From Acidobacteriota bacterium (GTDB lineage Bacteria > Acidobacteriota > Terriglobia > UBA7540), in contig JAJYHU010000225.1 of NCBI GenBank assembly GCA_021784615.1, positions 1 through 6,072 on the forward strand: DNA of 6,072 nt, read 5' to 3'. The position numbers and the translations under genes are program-made. How positions within the stretch are numbered: the stretch's first letter is position 1; each line of letters starts with the position of its first letter. Below the pieces are notes generated by a model. It was not told where the DNA came from. It saw only the letters and a program-made list of their open reading frames with translations, and did not search any database. Of this stretch, positions 1-6,070 are shown one piece after another.

Positions 1-220
1 ACTGGCCCTGGACTTTGCTTTCATCCCGGTGGTCCCGCCCAAAAGCAATCGCCTGCAGCCCTGGCAGTACGACAAAGCCCTGTACCGCAAGCGCAACGAG
101 ATCGAGAGGCTCTTCCGCAGACTTAAAAGTTTCCGCCGCATCTTCTCTCGCTTCGATAAACTCGACGTCGTCTTCCTCGCTTTCCTCAACTTCGCTCTCA
201 TCGTCGAGGCACTCCGTTAG
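1..220 (+). CDS. IS5-family transposase, C-terminal part (5' end outside window)
   Basis: This is the C-terminal 72 residues of a DDE transposase, the enzyme that cuts and rejoins the ends of an insertion sequence. The frame is open from base 2 to a TAG at 218-220 and enters from beyond the left edge, so the GTG at 29 is an internal codon and not the start. The fragment carries the IS4/IS5 signature Y-(2)-R-(3)-E-(6)-K: counted from base 2, Tyr28, Arg31, Glu35 and Lys42. Glu35 is the third catalytic acid. The following FRRIF...KLDVVFLAFLNFALI stretch and the ...EALR end are typical of the IS5 family, probably the IS427 group. The two catalytic aspartates lie outside the window, so whether the whole gene is intact cannot be judged. 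No stop or frameshift is seen in the visible part. Confidence 0.85.
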   Translation, partial: LALDFAFIPVVPPKSNRLQPWQYDKALYRKRNEIERLFRRLKSFRRIFSRFDKLDVVFLAFLNFALIVEALR

Positions 221-233
221 TGTTAACAGGCCC
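1..233 (+). mobile_element. Right end of an IS5-family insertion sequence
   Basis: The transposase tail is followed at once by AGTGTTAACAGGCCC (219-233), which overlaps the stop codon. Read from outside inwards this is GGGCCTGTTAACACT, the kind of end I associate with IS5/IS427-group elements. CTAG (233-236) follows directly and would suit the short TA-type target duplications of this group. The left end is outside the window, so neither the inverted repeat nor the duplication can be verified. The exact boundary is therefore inferred. Confidence 0.6.
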
Positions 234-239
234 TAGGCT

Positions 240-260
240 GCATCTGATCAGCATCTGATC
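240..260. repeat. Tandem 10-bp direct repeat upstream of the efp promoter
   Basis: GCATCTGATC occurs at 240-249 and again at 251-260, with a period of 11 bp, about one helical turn. The junction also forms the palindrome CTGATCAG (244-251). The repeat ends five bases before the proposed -35 box, so it would lie at roughly -61 to -41, where activators often bind. A role as a protein-binding site is inference. Confidence 0.5.
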
Positions 261-265
261 GAAAG

Positions 266-294
266 TTGACGAGTTTCAGGCATTCCGATAGAAT
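266..294 (+). promoter_or_regulatory. Probable sigma-70-type promoter of efp
   Basis: The -35 box TTGACG (266-271, five of six consensus bases) and the -10 box TAGAAT (289-294, five of six) are separated by exactly 17 bp. Transcription would start near 301, giving a leader of about 60 bases before the efp ATG at 364. It lies about 30 bp downstream of the IS end and so seems not to depend on the element. Confidence 0.6.
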
Positions 295-303
295 AACTAT
301 CGG
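285..303. promoter_or_regulatory. Perfect palindrome over the efp -10 box (candidate operator)
   Basis: CCGATAG (285-291) and CTATCGG (297-303) are perfect 7-bp inverted repeats around AATAA. The palindrome covers the whole -10 box and the predicted start point, so a bound repressor would block initiation. It has no T-run after it and is not a convincing intrinsic terminator. Confidence 0.45.
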
Positions 304-363
304 GTCTGTTCGTGCCCCTCCCACGGCTCGAAGCCTACCCTAATCCTCTAGCGAGAAATCATA

Positions 364-921
364 ATGAATGCAAACGATCTCCGATCTGGCATGGTCATTA
401 AACACAACGGTGAGCTTTTTTCAATTCACAAAGCCGAGCATCGCACACCTGGAAACCTGCGCGCTTTCGTGCAGGCGAAGATGCGCAACCTCCGCACCGG
501 CGCTTTGGCGGATCACCGCTTCCGCTCCGAGGACAACGTCGAGAGGGCGGTCATCGACGAAGCCGAGATGCAATATCTTTATTCCGACGGCGACTCGTAT
601 TACTTCATGAATACAAAGACCTACGAGCAATTCCATCTGCACAAGGATATCGTTGGCGACCGGGCGCAATTCATGATGCCCGACGTCATCCTGAAGATCG
701 ATTTCTTCGAGGGGCGTCCTATCGACGTGGCGCTTCCGGCGTCCGTGGACCTCAAGGTGGTTGAGACCGAACCCGGCATCAAGGGCGCCTCGGCGACAAA
801 CGTTACTAAAGCGGCCAAGATGGAAACGGGATTGATTGTCCAGGTTCCGCCTTTCATCAACGAGGGCGAGATCATCCGCATCGATACCAGCAACGGCAAC
901 TACCTTGCGCGGGCCAGCTAA
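364..921 (+). CDS. efp: Translation elongation factor P
   Basis: EF-P (185 residues; the usual length is about 185-190) binds between the P and E sites of ribosomes stalled at consecutive prolines and speeds peptide-bond formation. The three-barrel layout is recognisable: an N-terminal KOW-like domain (about 1-60), a central OB domain (about 65-125) and a C-terminal OB domain (about 128-185). The C-terminal family signature KAAKMETGLIVQVPPF (149-164) is present, followed by GEIIRIDTSNGNY. The N-terminus MNANDLRSGMVIKHNG aligns with other EF-Ps from the first residues, which supports the ATG at 364, although no strong ribosome binding site precedes it. The tip of the P-site loop is unusual. 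TPGNLRA (28-34) aligns without gaps to the E. coli loop KPGKGQA, placing Asn31 where the modified Lys34 should be. The gene stands alone, with its own promoter on the left and a convergent gene on the right. Confidence 0.95.
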   Translation: MNANDLRSGMVIKHNGELFSIHKAEHRTPGNLRAFVQAKMRNLRTGALADHRFRSEDNVERAVIDEAEMQYLYSDGDSYYFMNTKTYEQFHLHKDIVGDRAQFMMPDVILKIDFFEGRPIDVALPASVDLKVVETEPGIKGASATNVTKAAKMETGLIVQVPPFINEGEIIRIDTSNGNYLARAS

Positions 922-970
922 CAGGGAATCGCCTTACCGCTCCTGTCCGAATGTTTGCACCGGTTCATGT

Positions 971-1792
971 TCAGTAGGGGATTACCTGCTCGCCTTCGAG
1001 CGCAAGACCTTGCGGGGTGATCGTGTAGGTCACTTGATAGCGGGGAGGGTAGTGTCCTTCGGCCGTGTCCCGAATGAATTCGTCTTCCTTTAGATAACTG
1101 AGGACGAGTTTGTCGCCTTGCAGGCTCAGCTTGCCATCGAACAAATCCCGAGTTTCCCACGAAGACTTCAAGTTCTGTCCGTCAAAAGAGTAGAGGGCGG
1201 TCGTCAAGCGTGGATTGCTTTTCCCCAGACGTGAGCCGTAGATGATGAAACGAAAATCTCCTTTAGCTGAGGGAGGAAGGATCACGTAATGAAGATCTGT
1301 CCGCGGGACAAAGGTGGTGAGCGCAATCTTTTGCGTATGGCCATTGCGATTGGCAAACAGCACCACCACGTTTCTGCGCCAGATGTCGCTCCATCCCAGC
1401 GTATAACCGGCAGCAATCAGATTCTCGCCTTTCCAGGGTTCCTCAAAAACAGCGGCCTGCGCAAATGCCGGATAGCGCAGCTTTGAGAACACACGCTCGA
1501 TTTCCCTGCGCACCTGAACTCCACTCGGCGAGCGGTTTGCGAGCCACTTCTCAAGATGTCCTACGACAAGGTTTTGGATTTCATTGGTAATGTCTTCTGA
1601 ATCATCAAGGTCCTGGCCGTAAAGTTGAATGGCAAGGCGGCTGACGTGGTCAGGCAAACCAGGAGGCGAGCTCGGTTTCGTCCCCTTGTGTGCCTGCGCA
1701 GTCGCGACGCCCAGGGCAACGACCCCAATTAACAAAGCAGCCCATATTTCAGTTCGTCGAAATGCTCGCAGTTCGTGTTTGTGTTTCCTCAA
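971..1792 (-). CDS. Secreted protein of unknown function
   Basis: I do not recognise this family. The frame extends upstream to 1969, but that part looks non-coding and I prefer a TTG start at 1790-1792, ten bases after AGGAGG. This gives 273 residues. A GTG at 1799-1801 is in frame but only one base from the same AGGAGG. The N-terminus is a classical Sec signal peptide: basic residues 1-15, hydrophobic core IWAALLIGVVALGVA (16-30) and probable cleavage after AQA (34). The mature part begins with a proline/serine-rich linker (38-48). A charged helical region (about 60-105) follows, then a beta-rich half with alternating hydrophobic strands (NVVVLFANRNG, FRFIIYG, KLVLSYLK, YQVTYTITPQG). No cysteines, catalytic motif or second membrane segment are evident. 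It is probably periplasmic or extracellular. It converges on efp with a 49-bp gap. Confidence 0.75.
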   Translation of the reverse strand: MRKHKHELRAFRRTEIWAALLIGVVALGVATAQAHKGTKPSSPPGLPDHVSRLAIQLYGQDLDDSEDITNEIQNLVVGHLEKWLANRSPSGVQVRREIERVFSKLRYPAFAQAAVFEEPWKGENLIAAGYTLGWSDIWRRNVVVLFANRNGHTQKIALTTFVPRTDLHYVILPPSAKGDFRFIIYGSRLGKSNPRLTTALYSFDGQNLKSSWETRDLFDGKLSLQGDKLVLSYLKEDEFIRDTAEGHYPPRYQVTYTITPQGLALEGEQVIPY

Positions 1793-1802
1793 CGTCTTCA
1801 CG

Positions 1803-1808
1803 CCTCCT
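1803..1808 (-). promoter_or_regulatory. Ribosome binding site that decides a TTG start
   Basis: On the minus strand this is AGGAGG, a full anti-16S match. It lies one base from the GTG at 1801, too close for normal initiation, and ten bases from the TTG at 1792, which is workable. It therefore favours the TTG start and rules out the far-upstream starts at 1802-1969. Confidence 0.6.
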
Positions 1809-1853
1809 AAACCGCAATCACAACATAGCTGATGATTGAGCTCTGCCAGCCCC

Positions 1854-2085
1854 TTAAACTCGGTAGGTCTTGACTTGAGCGATCCGCTTGAAGGAATTCG
1901 CGGGTAGCTTCCACAAACAGTCGATGCCCCAAATGGACTTCGAGTTGCCGAACGGCTTCCCAGCCTCATCAGCGACCAAGTTCGGGAATCTCGGCGAGCA
2001 GTGTGTCAACATTACCCCCCAGCGTCTTCGCCTTCCGTTGCAATGCGCTCCGAATATGGGACAATCTTATAAAGTCAAGGCCCCG
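1854..2085 (-). pseudogene. Possible decayed reading frame with one frameshift
   Basis: Two adjoining minus-strand frames read as protein-like sequence. The first is open from 2085 to a TGA at 1969-1971 (38 residues, including SALQRKAKTLGGNVDTLLAE). The second runs from 2012 to a TAA at 1854-1856 (52 residues, including VADEAGKPFGNSKSIWGID). Removing one G near 1977 joins them as ...EIPELVADEAGKPFG.... No start codon with a proper ribosome site precedes the first part. I do not recognise the product. It may be a gene remnant, a dispersed genomic repeat or chance. The rest of the gap between 1809 and 2210 shows nothing further that I can name. Confidence 0.25.
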
Positions 2086-2186
2086 TCAAAGGCGTCATTT
2101 CAACATAGAAGGCACATTGGGTCAACCAAACCGGCTGCGGAGCGGACTCCAGTCAGCAAGGGTAGCTCGGCCGGGCATCTTTTGCT

Positions 2187-2217
2187 TTGCTACTTGGCGA
2201 CCGAGAAGAGTTATAAT
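2187..2217 (+). promoter_or_regulatory. Candidate promoter of the 184-residue protein gene
   Basis: A perfect -10 box TATAAT lies at 2212-2217. The best -35 candidate is TTGCTA (2187-2192), with a longish 19-bp spacer; TTGGCG (2194-2199) is too close at 12 bp. Transcription would begin near 2224, about 27 bases before the GTG start. The -10 is convincing, the -35 less so. Confidence 0.4.
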
Positions 2218-2239
2218 AATGGATTTGGTGCTGTCGCGC

Positions 2240-2243
2240 GAGG
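2240..2243 (+). promoter_or_regulatory. Ribosome binding site fixing the GTG start at 2251
   Basis: GAGG stands seven bases before the GTG. No comparable site precedes the in-frame ATG codons further upstream, so this selects the 184-residue form over the 305-residue reading. Confidence 0.55.
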
Positions 2244-2250
2244 TTGCTCA

Positions 2251-2805
2251 GTGACGGTTGATGAAGAGTTGAGTAAGCTCGAAGAAAACATCCGCCGTCT
2301 CAAAATCGAGTTTGAGGCCTACTTTAACGGCGGGAAACCCCGCCCTCCCAACGAGATGCTTTACGGCGTCGAACAGGCCTTCAAGAGATATTTAAATAAC
2401 CCAAGTAAATTGAACTTCGCCCAGCGATTTCGGCTGAATCAACTGCTCCAACGGTATGCCGTTCATAACGAACTCTGGCGCAAAAAGCTTCGCGACAAGG
2501 AAGAAGGGCGCGCCGTTTTCCCGGCGAAGCGTGTGCACACGGAGCCTCTTGGGGAAGGACCCACGCGGGTGGTCTGCTCGGACCCCGACCATGAGCGGGA
2601 AAAGGTCAATCAACTTCTCAAAGCTCTGAGAGAAGCCAAGCGTCGCGCGGGTGAGAGAACCGAGGAGATTGATCTCGCAAGATTCCAGAAGTTCTTGAGC
2701 GATAAGACCTCCCATCTGAAACAAAAGCTGGGCTGTGAAAAAGTTCAGTATTCCGTCGATGTCGAAGATGGCAAGGTCAAGTTTACGGCCGTGAAGGCTG
2801 ATTAG
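2251..2805 (+). CDS. Conserved-looking charged helical protein, function unknown
   Basis: The frame is open from 1888, but I place the start at the GTG of 2251-2253. GAGG (2240-2243) lies seven bases upstream, a TATAAT box is close by, and the sequence before the GTG is low-quality. The product has 184 residues, no signal peptide and no membrane segment, so it should be cytoplasmic. Residues 1-25 (DEELSKLEENIRRLKIEFEAYF) look like an amphipathic coiled-coil helix. Then come an NGGKPRPP turn (26-33), a basic helical block with FAQRFRLNQLLQRYAVHNELWRKKL (56-80), a linker (85-112), another charged helix (113-155), and a C-terminal KLGCEKVQYSVDVEDGKVKF segment (159-178) that looks like a beta hairpin. 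It reminds me of proteins annotated 'MXAN_5187 C-terminal domain' in Acidobacteriota and Myxococcota, from memory only. purH follows 168 bp downstream in the same direction. Confidence 0.75.
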   Translation: MTVDEELSKLEENIRRLKIEFEAYFNGGKPRPPNEMLYGVEQAFKRYLNNPSKLNFAQRFRLNQLLQRYAVHNELWRKKLRDKEEGRAVFPAKRVHTEPLGEGPTRVVCSDPDHEREKVNQLLKALREAKRRAGERTEEIDLARFQKFLSDKTSHLKQKLGCEKVQYSVDVEDGKVKFTAVKAD

Positions 2806-2973
2806 CCCCTGGCCGGAACCCTTTCCAAAGGATTGTTCTCTTTGCTTCGCTTCCGGCGCAAAGGCGTCCCTGCAATATGTCACAGCGCAGAAAGTGGCGG
2901 CAAAGGGACGGGCATCGAGCCGACATCATAGTTCTTGCAGTGTTTGGGCTAATTTAAAACCACAGGAGTCTCC

Positions 2974-4524
2974 ATGAAAAAGATTTCTCGCGCATTGCTC
3001 AGCGTCAGCGACAAGACAGGGATAGTTGAATTTGCGGACGGCCTCGCAAAGCTTGGGATAGAAATCGTCTCTACAGGCGGAACCGCAAAGCTGCTGCGCG
3101 AAAACGGTGTAAAGGTTCGGGACGTATCGGATCTGACTGGCTTCCCGGAAATGCTGGACGGCCGCGTCAAAACTCTTCACCCCAAAGTCCACGGAGGAAT
3201 TCTGGCTATCCGGTCAAATCCTGAACACGTGGCGGCTGTCAACAAGCACCATATCGATTTCATCGATCTCGTCGCTGTGAACCTCTATCCCTTCGAAAAG
3301 ACGGCTGCCAAACCGGACGTCAAACTCGATGAATTGATTGAGAACATCGATATTGGCGGGCCTTCCATGATCCGCTCGGCCGCCAAGAATTTTGAAGATG
3401 TTGTGGTGGCAGTTGACCCGGCTGACTATCCCGTCGTACTGGAGGAAGTACGGAAAAACGGGGGCGCTGTTCGAGAAACACGCGCTCGCCTTGCTCGCAA
3501 GGCTTTTGCCAAAACCGCCGCTTACGACGGCTTTATTTCTGCAACGCTGCAAGAACGTGCGGAAGAAGGACTGCCCGCAAGTCTTCACTTGAATTACCAA
3601 AAAATTACAGACCTGCGCTATGGCGAGAACCCTCACCAAAGTGCCGCGGTTTACCGGAACAACGCGGTTGCAGGCCGCGGCTTGGCTGCCGCGCGCCAAC
3701 TCCAGGGGAAAGAACTCTCGTATAACAATCTCGTGGATCTGGAGGCGGCTTGGCGCTTGGCGCAGGAGTTTTCTGAGCCCGTAACAGCCATCATCAAGCA
3801 CACGAACCCATGCGGAATCGCCACCGGACCAACGCTTGTGGAAAGCTACGAACGGGCGCTCGCGGGAGATCCGGTTTCCGCATTCGGCTCCGTGATTGCG
3901 TTCAACCGCAGCGTGGATCTCCCGACGGCCGAAGCGATCTCCAAGATGTTTGTTGAAGCGGTCATCGCTCCGGGGTTTGACCCCGCGGCGGTCGAGCGTC
4001 TGGCCGCGAGGAAAAATCTGCGGGTCATGGATATGTCGGCCACCGCAGGCGATGAGTACGGCCTGCAATTGCGATGTATCGGCGGCGGGTTGCTGGTTCA
4101 AACCCCAGACACCTTGGCGGAAAAACCGGAGGATTGGAAGTGTGTAACTAAGCGTCCACCAACCGATGAAGAGCAACGGATGCTGGCTTTCGCTTGGCGT
4201 GTGGCCAAGCACGTTAAGTCCAACGCTATTGTTTATGCTCGTGACAGCATGGTTGTGGGGGTCGGGGCAGGACAAATGAGCCGCGTGGACTCCGTAAAGC
4301 TGGGAGCCGTGAAGGCACGCGACCTAAAACACAGTCTGGAAGGAAGCGTGGTGGCTTCCGATGCTTTCTTCCCGTTTCCTGACGGCGTGGAAGAAGCTGC
4401 CAAGGCCGGAGCAACCGCCATCATCCAGCCCGGAGGTTCCGTAAGGGATGCTGACGTTATCGAGGCGGCAGACCGGCTGGGGCTTGCCATGCTGTTCACA
4501 GGGACTCGGCATTTTCGGCACTGA
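2974..4524 (+). CDS. purH: Bifunctional AICAR formyltransferase / IMP cyclohydrolase
   Basis: PurH performs the last two steps of de novo purine synthesis in the cytoplasm. It formylates AICAR with 10-formyltetrahydrofolate to give FAICAR, then closes the ring to make IMP. The 516 residues are near the E. coli length of 529. The N-terminal MGS-like cyclohydrolase domain (1 to about 200) shows SVSDKTG (10-16), STGGTAKLL (33-41), GFPEMLDGRVKTLHPKVHGG (56-75) and IDIGGPSMIRSAAKN (125-139). The formyltransferase domain follows, with DLRYGENPHQ (213-222), KELSYNNLVDLEAAW (246-260), the catalytic Lys275-His276 pair in IIKHTNPCG (273-281), GDPVSAFGS (298-306), KHVKSNAIVYA (412-422), GAGQMSRVDS (431-440) and the C-terminal GTRHFRH. 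All key motifs are intact. The ATG is preceded by AGGAG (2964-2968) at five bases. I see no strong promoter in the 168-bp gap upstream, so transcription from the preceding gene is possible. Confidence 0.97.
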   Translation: MKKISRALLSVSDKTGIVEFADGLAKLGIEIVSTGGTAKLLRENGVKVRDVSDLTGFPEMLDGRVKTLHPKVHGGILAIRSNPEHVAAVNKHHIDFIDLVAVNLYPFEKTAAKPDVKLDELIENIDIGGPSMIRSAAKNFEDVVVAVDPADYPVVLEEVRKNGGAVRETRARLARKAFAKTAAYDGFISATLQERAEEGLPASLHLNYQKITDLRYGENPHQSAAVYRNNAVAGRGLAAARQLQGKELSYNNLVDLEAAWRLAQEFSEPVTAIIKHTNPCGIATGPTLVESYERALAGDPVSAFGSVIAFNRSVDLPTAEAISKMFVEAVIAPGFDPAAVERLAARKNLRVMDMSATAGDEYGLQLRCIGGGLLVQTPDTLAEKPEDWKCVTKRPPTDEEQRMLAFAWRVAKHVKSNAIVYARDSMVVGVGAGQMSRVDSVKLGAVKARDLKHSLEGSVVASDAFFPFPDGVEEAAKAGATAIIQPGGSVRDADVIEAADRLGLAMLFTGTRHFRH

Positions 4525-4590
4525 AGGCCGAGGCAATCTGAACTTTCGAGCACATGATAAGGAGGCGGTTCATAACCCGGCGAAGGAACG

Positions 4591-5748
4591 TCACCCTTTT
4601 CGGGCATAGTAGCCCTCGCGAGCTACAACTCGATACTTGACCTTCTTGCCTTTCTGATTGGTGATGATCAAGGGATTCCCCTGAGCGTCGACCAATTTGA
4701 CTTCCAATTTGTGATATTTTCCATCCTGCCTGCTGTCGGTAGGAACATAGCCCACGCTATACTCGTGCCGAAGCTGCGATGCGATCTGCTGGTAGATGTC
4801 CGGCAAGGCCCCTTCAAAGCGCGGGAAATACGCTTCGCCTCCCGAAAACTTCGCAATATAGGTCAGGCCATTGCGAGCCTGGAGTGTATCGATTGAATCT
4901 CCGTACCGCACTGAAACCCACTCTAGGATGCTCACGGGATAGATTGGAGTATTCGAGCTCTTGGCGATCTTGAGCATCTGACCATACGTCAGCTTGCTGA
5001 AAGTATCGAACCCGGTACAGATCGCCACAATGGCCTTTCTTCCCTGAATATCTTTCATACGGTCCAGGGTAAACGAAAGCGCATCATAGAGGTTGATCTC
5101 GCTAAACCCCGGCATCCGCAAGGTATCCAGCGCCCCCCGCACCTGGCTGCGATCGTGGGTGAAATCCTGCAAGATATGCGGTCTCAAATCGAAGTCGATA
5201 ACCGCCACCCAGTCATCAGGCTTCATGAAATTGAGAAATTGATAGGAGTCTTCGAGTGCCAGGTAAAGGTAGCCCCACCACTTGTTGGCGAACTCGATCA
5301 GCAGGCAGACTGTCATGGGAGCTTCGGCCGTTGAAAAGTTCGTCACGGTCTGTGGCACGCCGTCATCAAAAACTCTGAAATTACTCTTCCCGAGCCCCCC
5401 GATAGGATTGCCATTCTGGTCGGTAACAAGGACGTTGAGATTGACCAAGTTCGATTGAGTCGAGAGGGTGTAAACCTGGTTGGGATTGATCTTTTCAGGT
5501 TGTTTTTCCTGAGGAGCTTGCTGGGATTCGGCTGGGGATTGAGCTTGCGGTTCCTGCGGCTGCTGAGAAGGCTGCGGTTTTGCCGACTTCTTGGGAGCGT
5601 AGACGGTTTCTCCCGCTTGGGGATTAGGCCCGGAACTCGGCTGCTGCTGCGCACGCGCAACAGCACTCGACTGAAAGAGCCCCCAACCAAGGGCTCCGCA
5701 AACAACAAAGGCCAGGGTCCATAAAAGCCTGCGCTGCCTACTTCTCAT
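4591..5748 (-). CDS. Exported VWA-domain protein of the acidobacterial VWFA-related family
   Basis: This 385-residue protein resembles the 'VWFA-related Acidobacterial domain' family (TIGR03436-like), exported proteins that are abundant in Acidobacteriota and of mostly unknown role. Residues 1-33 form a signal peptide: RSRQRR, a hydrophobic core at 8-25, and probable cleavage after ARA. Residues 34-90 are a low-complexity Gln/Pro-rich linker. Residues 95-140 carry the family's N-terminal module (VNLNVLVTDQNGNPIGGLG, then FRVFDDGVPQTV). The VWA domain spans about 146-335 and ends in HEYSVGYVP (328-336). A short beta-rich tail reads YHKLEVKLVD and ends REGYYARKG. The metal-binding residues look lost: IEFANK at 151-156 where DxSxS is expected, and ICTGFD (243-248) where LTDGxD is usual. 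It is therefore more likely a metal-independent binding module than a classical MIDAS domain. The ATG at 5746-5748 follows a GGGGG stretch (5760-5764) by 11 bases. The gene converges on purH with a 66-bp gap. Confidence 0.9.
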   Translation of the reverse strand: MRSRQRRLLWTLAFVVCGALGWGLFQSSAVARAQQQPSSGPNPQAGETVYAPKKSAKPQPSQQPQEPQAQSPAESQQAPQEKQPEKINPNQVYTLSTQSNLVNLNVLVTDQNGNPIGGLGKSNFRVFDDGVPQTVTNFSTAEAPMTVCLLIEFANKWWGYLYLALEDSYQFLNFMKPDDWVAVIDFDLRPHILQDFTHDRSQVRGALDTLRMPGFSEINLYDALSFTLDRMKDIQGRKAIVAICTGFDTFSKLTYGQMLKIAKSSNTPIYPVSILEWVSVRYGDSIDTLQARNGLTYIAKFSGGEAYFPRFEGALPDIYQQIASQLRHEYSVGYVPTDSRQDGKYHKLEVKLVDAQGNPLIITNQKGKKVKYRVVAREGYYARKG

Positions 5749-5772
5749 AATGGCTCATTCCCCCTGTTGTGT

Positions 5773-5801
5773 ATGATGCCACTGGCGTTCGTGGCGGTCA
5801 A
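5773..5801 (-). promoter_or_regulatory. Probable promoter of the VWA-protein gene
   Basis: On the minus strand TTGACC (5801-5796, five of six consensus bases) and CATCAT (5778-5773, four of six) are separated by 17 bp. Transcription would begin near 5766, giving a short leader of about 18 bases that just includes the G-rich ribosome site. Confidence 0.5.
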
Positions 5802-5932
5802 CCATTCGCAGTAGATTGTCGCCCCACAAGCGCCGGCGTAAAGCCTCTATTACGGCGCGATAAACACGCCATGACTGGAATATACTGAGGGTTTCTAATC
5901 GAATCCAATTTCTTGTGAGGAGCTGCGAGACA

Positions 5933-6070
5933 GTGACATTCTTAAGACGGCTGCGGCGACTGGCCTTAATAGGGTACGCCCTTTTGAAGATTTTTGCCTG
6001 GATTCAACCGCAAGCGGGTGTGCGACATAGAAGTTGGGAATTTGAAGAGTTTCTTTTTTTGTGCTATTAA
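5933..6070 (+). CDS. Possible small membrane peptide (45 residues)
   Basis: A short frame opens with GTG at 5933-5935, ten bases after AGGAG (5918-5922), and ends at TAA 6068-6070. The N-terminus has a basic patch (FLRRLRRL) and then a hydrophobic stretch (ALIGYALLKIFAWI, residues 11-24), so it could be a small inner-membrane peptide or the signal anchor of a larger protein. I do not recognise it. A run of seven T (6054-6060) sits near its end. A frameshift there, natural or a sequencing error, could join it to a longer frame beyond the window. TATACT at 5881-5886 is a possible -10 box without a convincing -35. The evidence is the ribosome site and composition only. Confidence 0.3.
   Translation: MTFLRRLRRLALIGYALLKIFAWIQPQAGVRHRSWEFEEFLFLCY

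Noticed and set aside
920..970. Terminator between efp and the convergent gene
   Set aside because: ACAGG and CCTGT can pair for five bases across a long loop, but there is no T-run and the stem breaks at once.
1888..2250. N-terminal extension giving a 305-residue protein ending at 2805
   Set aside because: The extension lacks a ribosome site, has poor protein-like composition and overlaps the opposite-strand remnant. GAGG at 2240 and the TATAAT box at 2212 place the start at 2251.
2219..2254. 11-codon ATG frame whose TGA overlaps the GTG start at 2251, as a possible leader peptide
   Set aside because: Its ATG lies upstream of the start point expected from the TATAAT at 2212-2217, and it has no ribosome site. 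The overlap is probably chance.
2840..2863. CTTTGC...GCAAAG inverted repeat as a terminator before purH
   Set aside because: The stem is only six pairs with a 12-base loop and no T-run follows.
3214..4275. Long minus-strand open frame of 353 residues inside purH
   Set aside because: It is an antisense shadow of a well-supported gene, with no ribosome site or recognisable domain.
4557..4564. TAAGGAGG, a full anti-16S match after purH
   Set aside because: No start codon opening a meaningful frame lies at a suitable distance downstream, so it looks like chance.
4525..4590. Terminator between the convergent purH and VWA genes
   Set aside because: Only a weak GTTC/GAAC pairing is visible, without a T-run on either strand.
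6035..6060. T-run at the right edge as an intrinsic terminator
   Set aside because: No stable GC-rich stem precedes the run.
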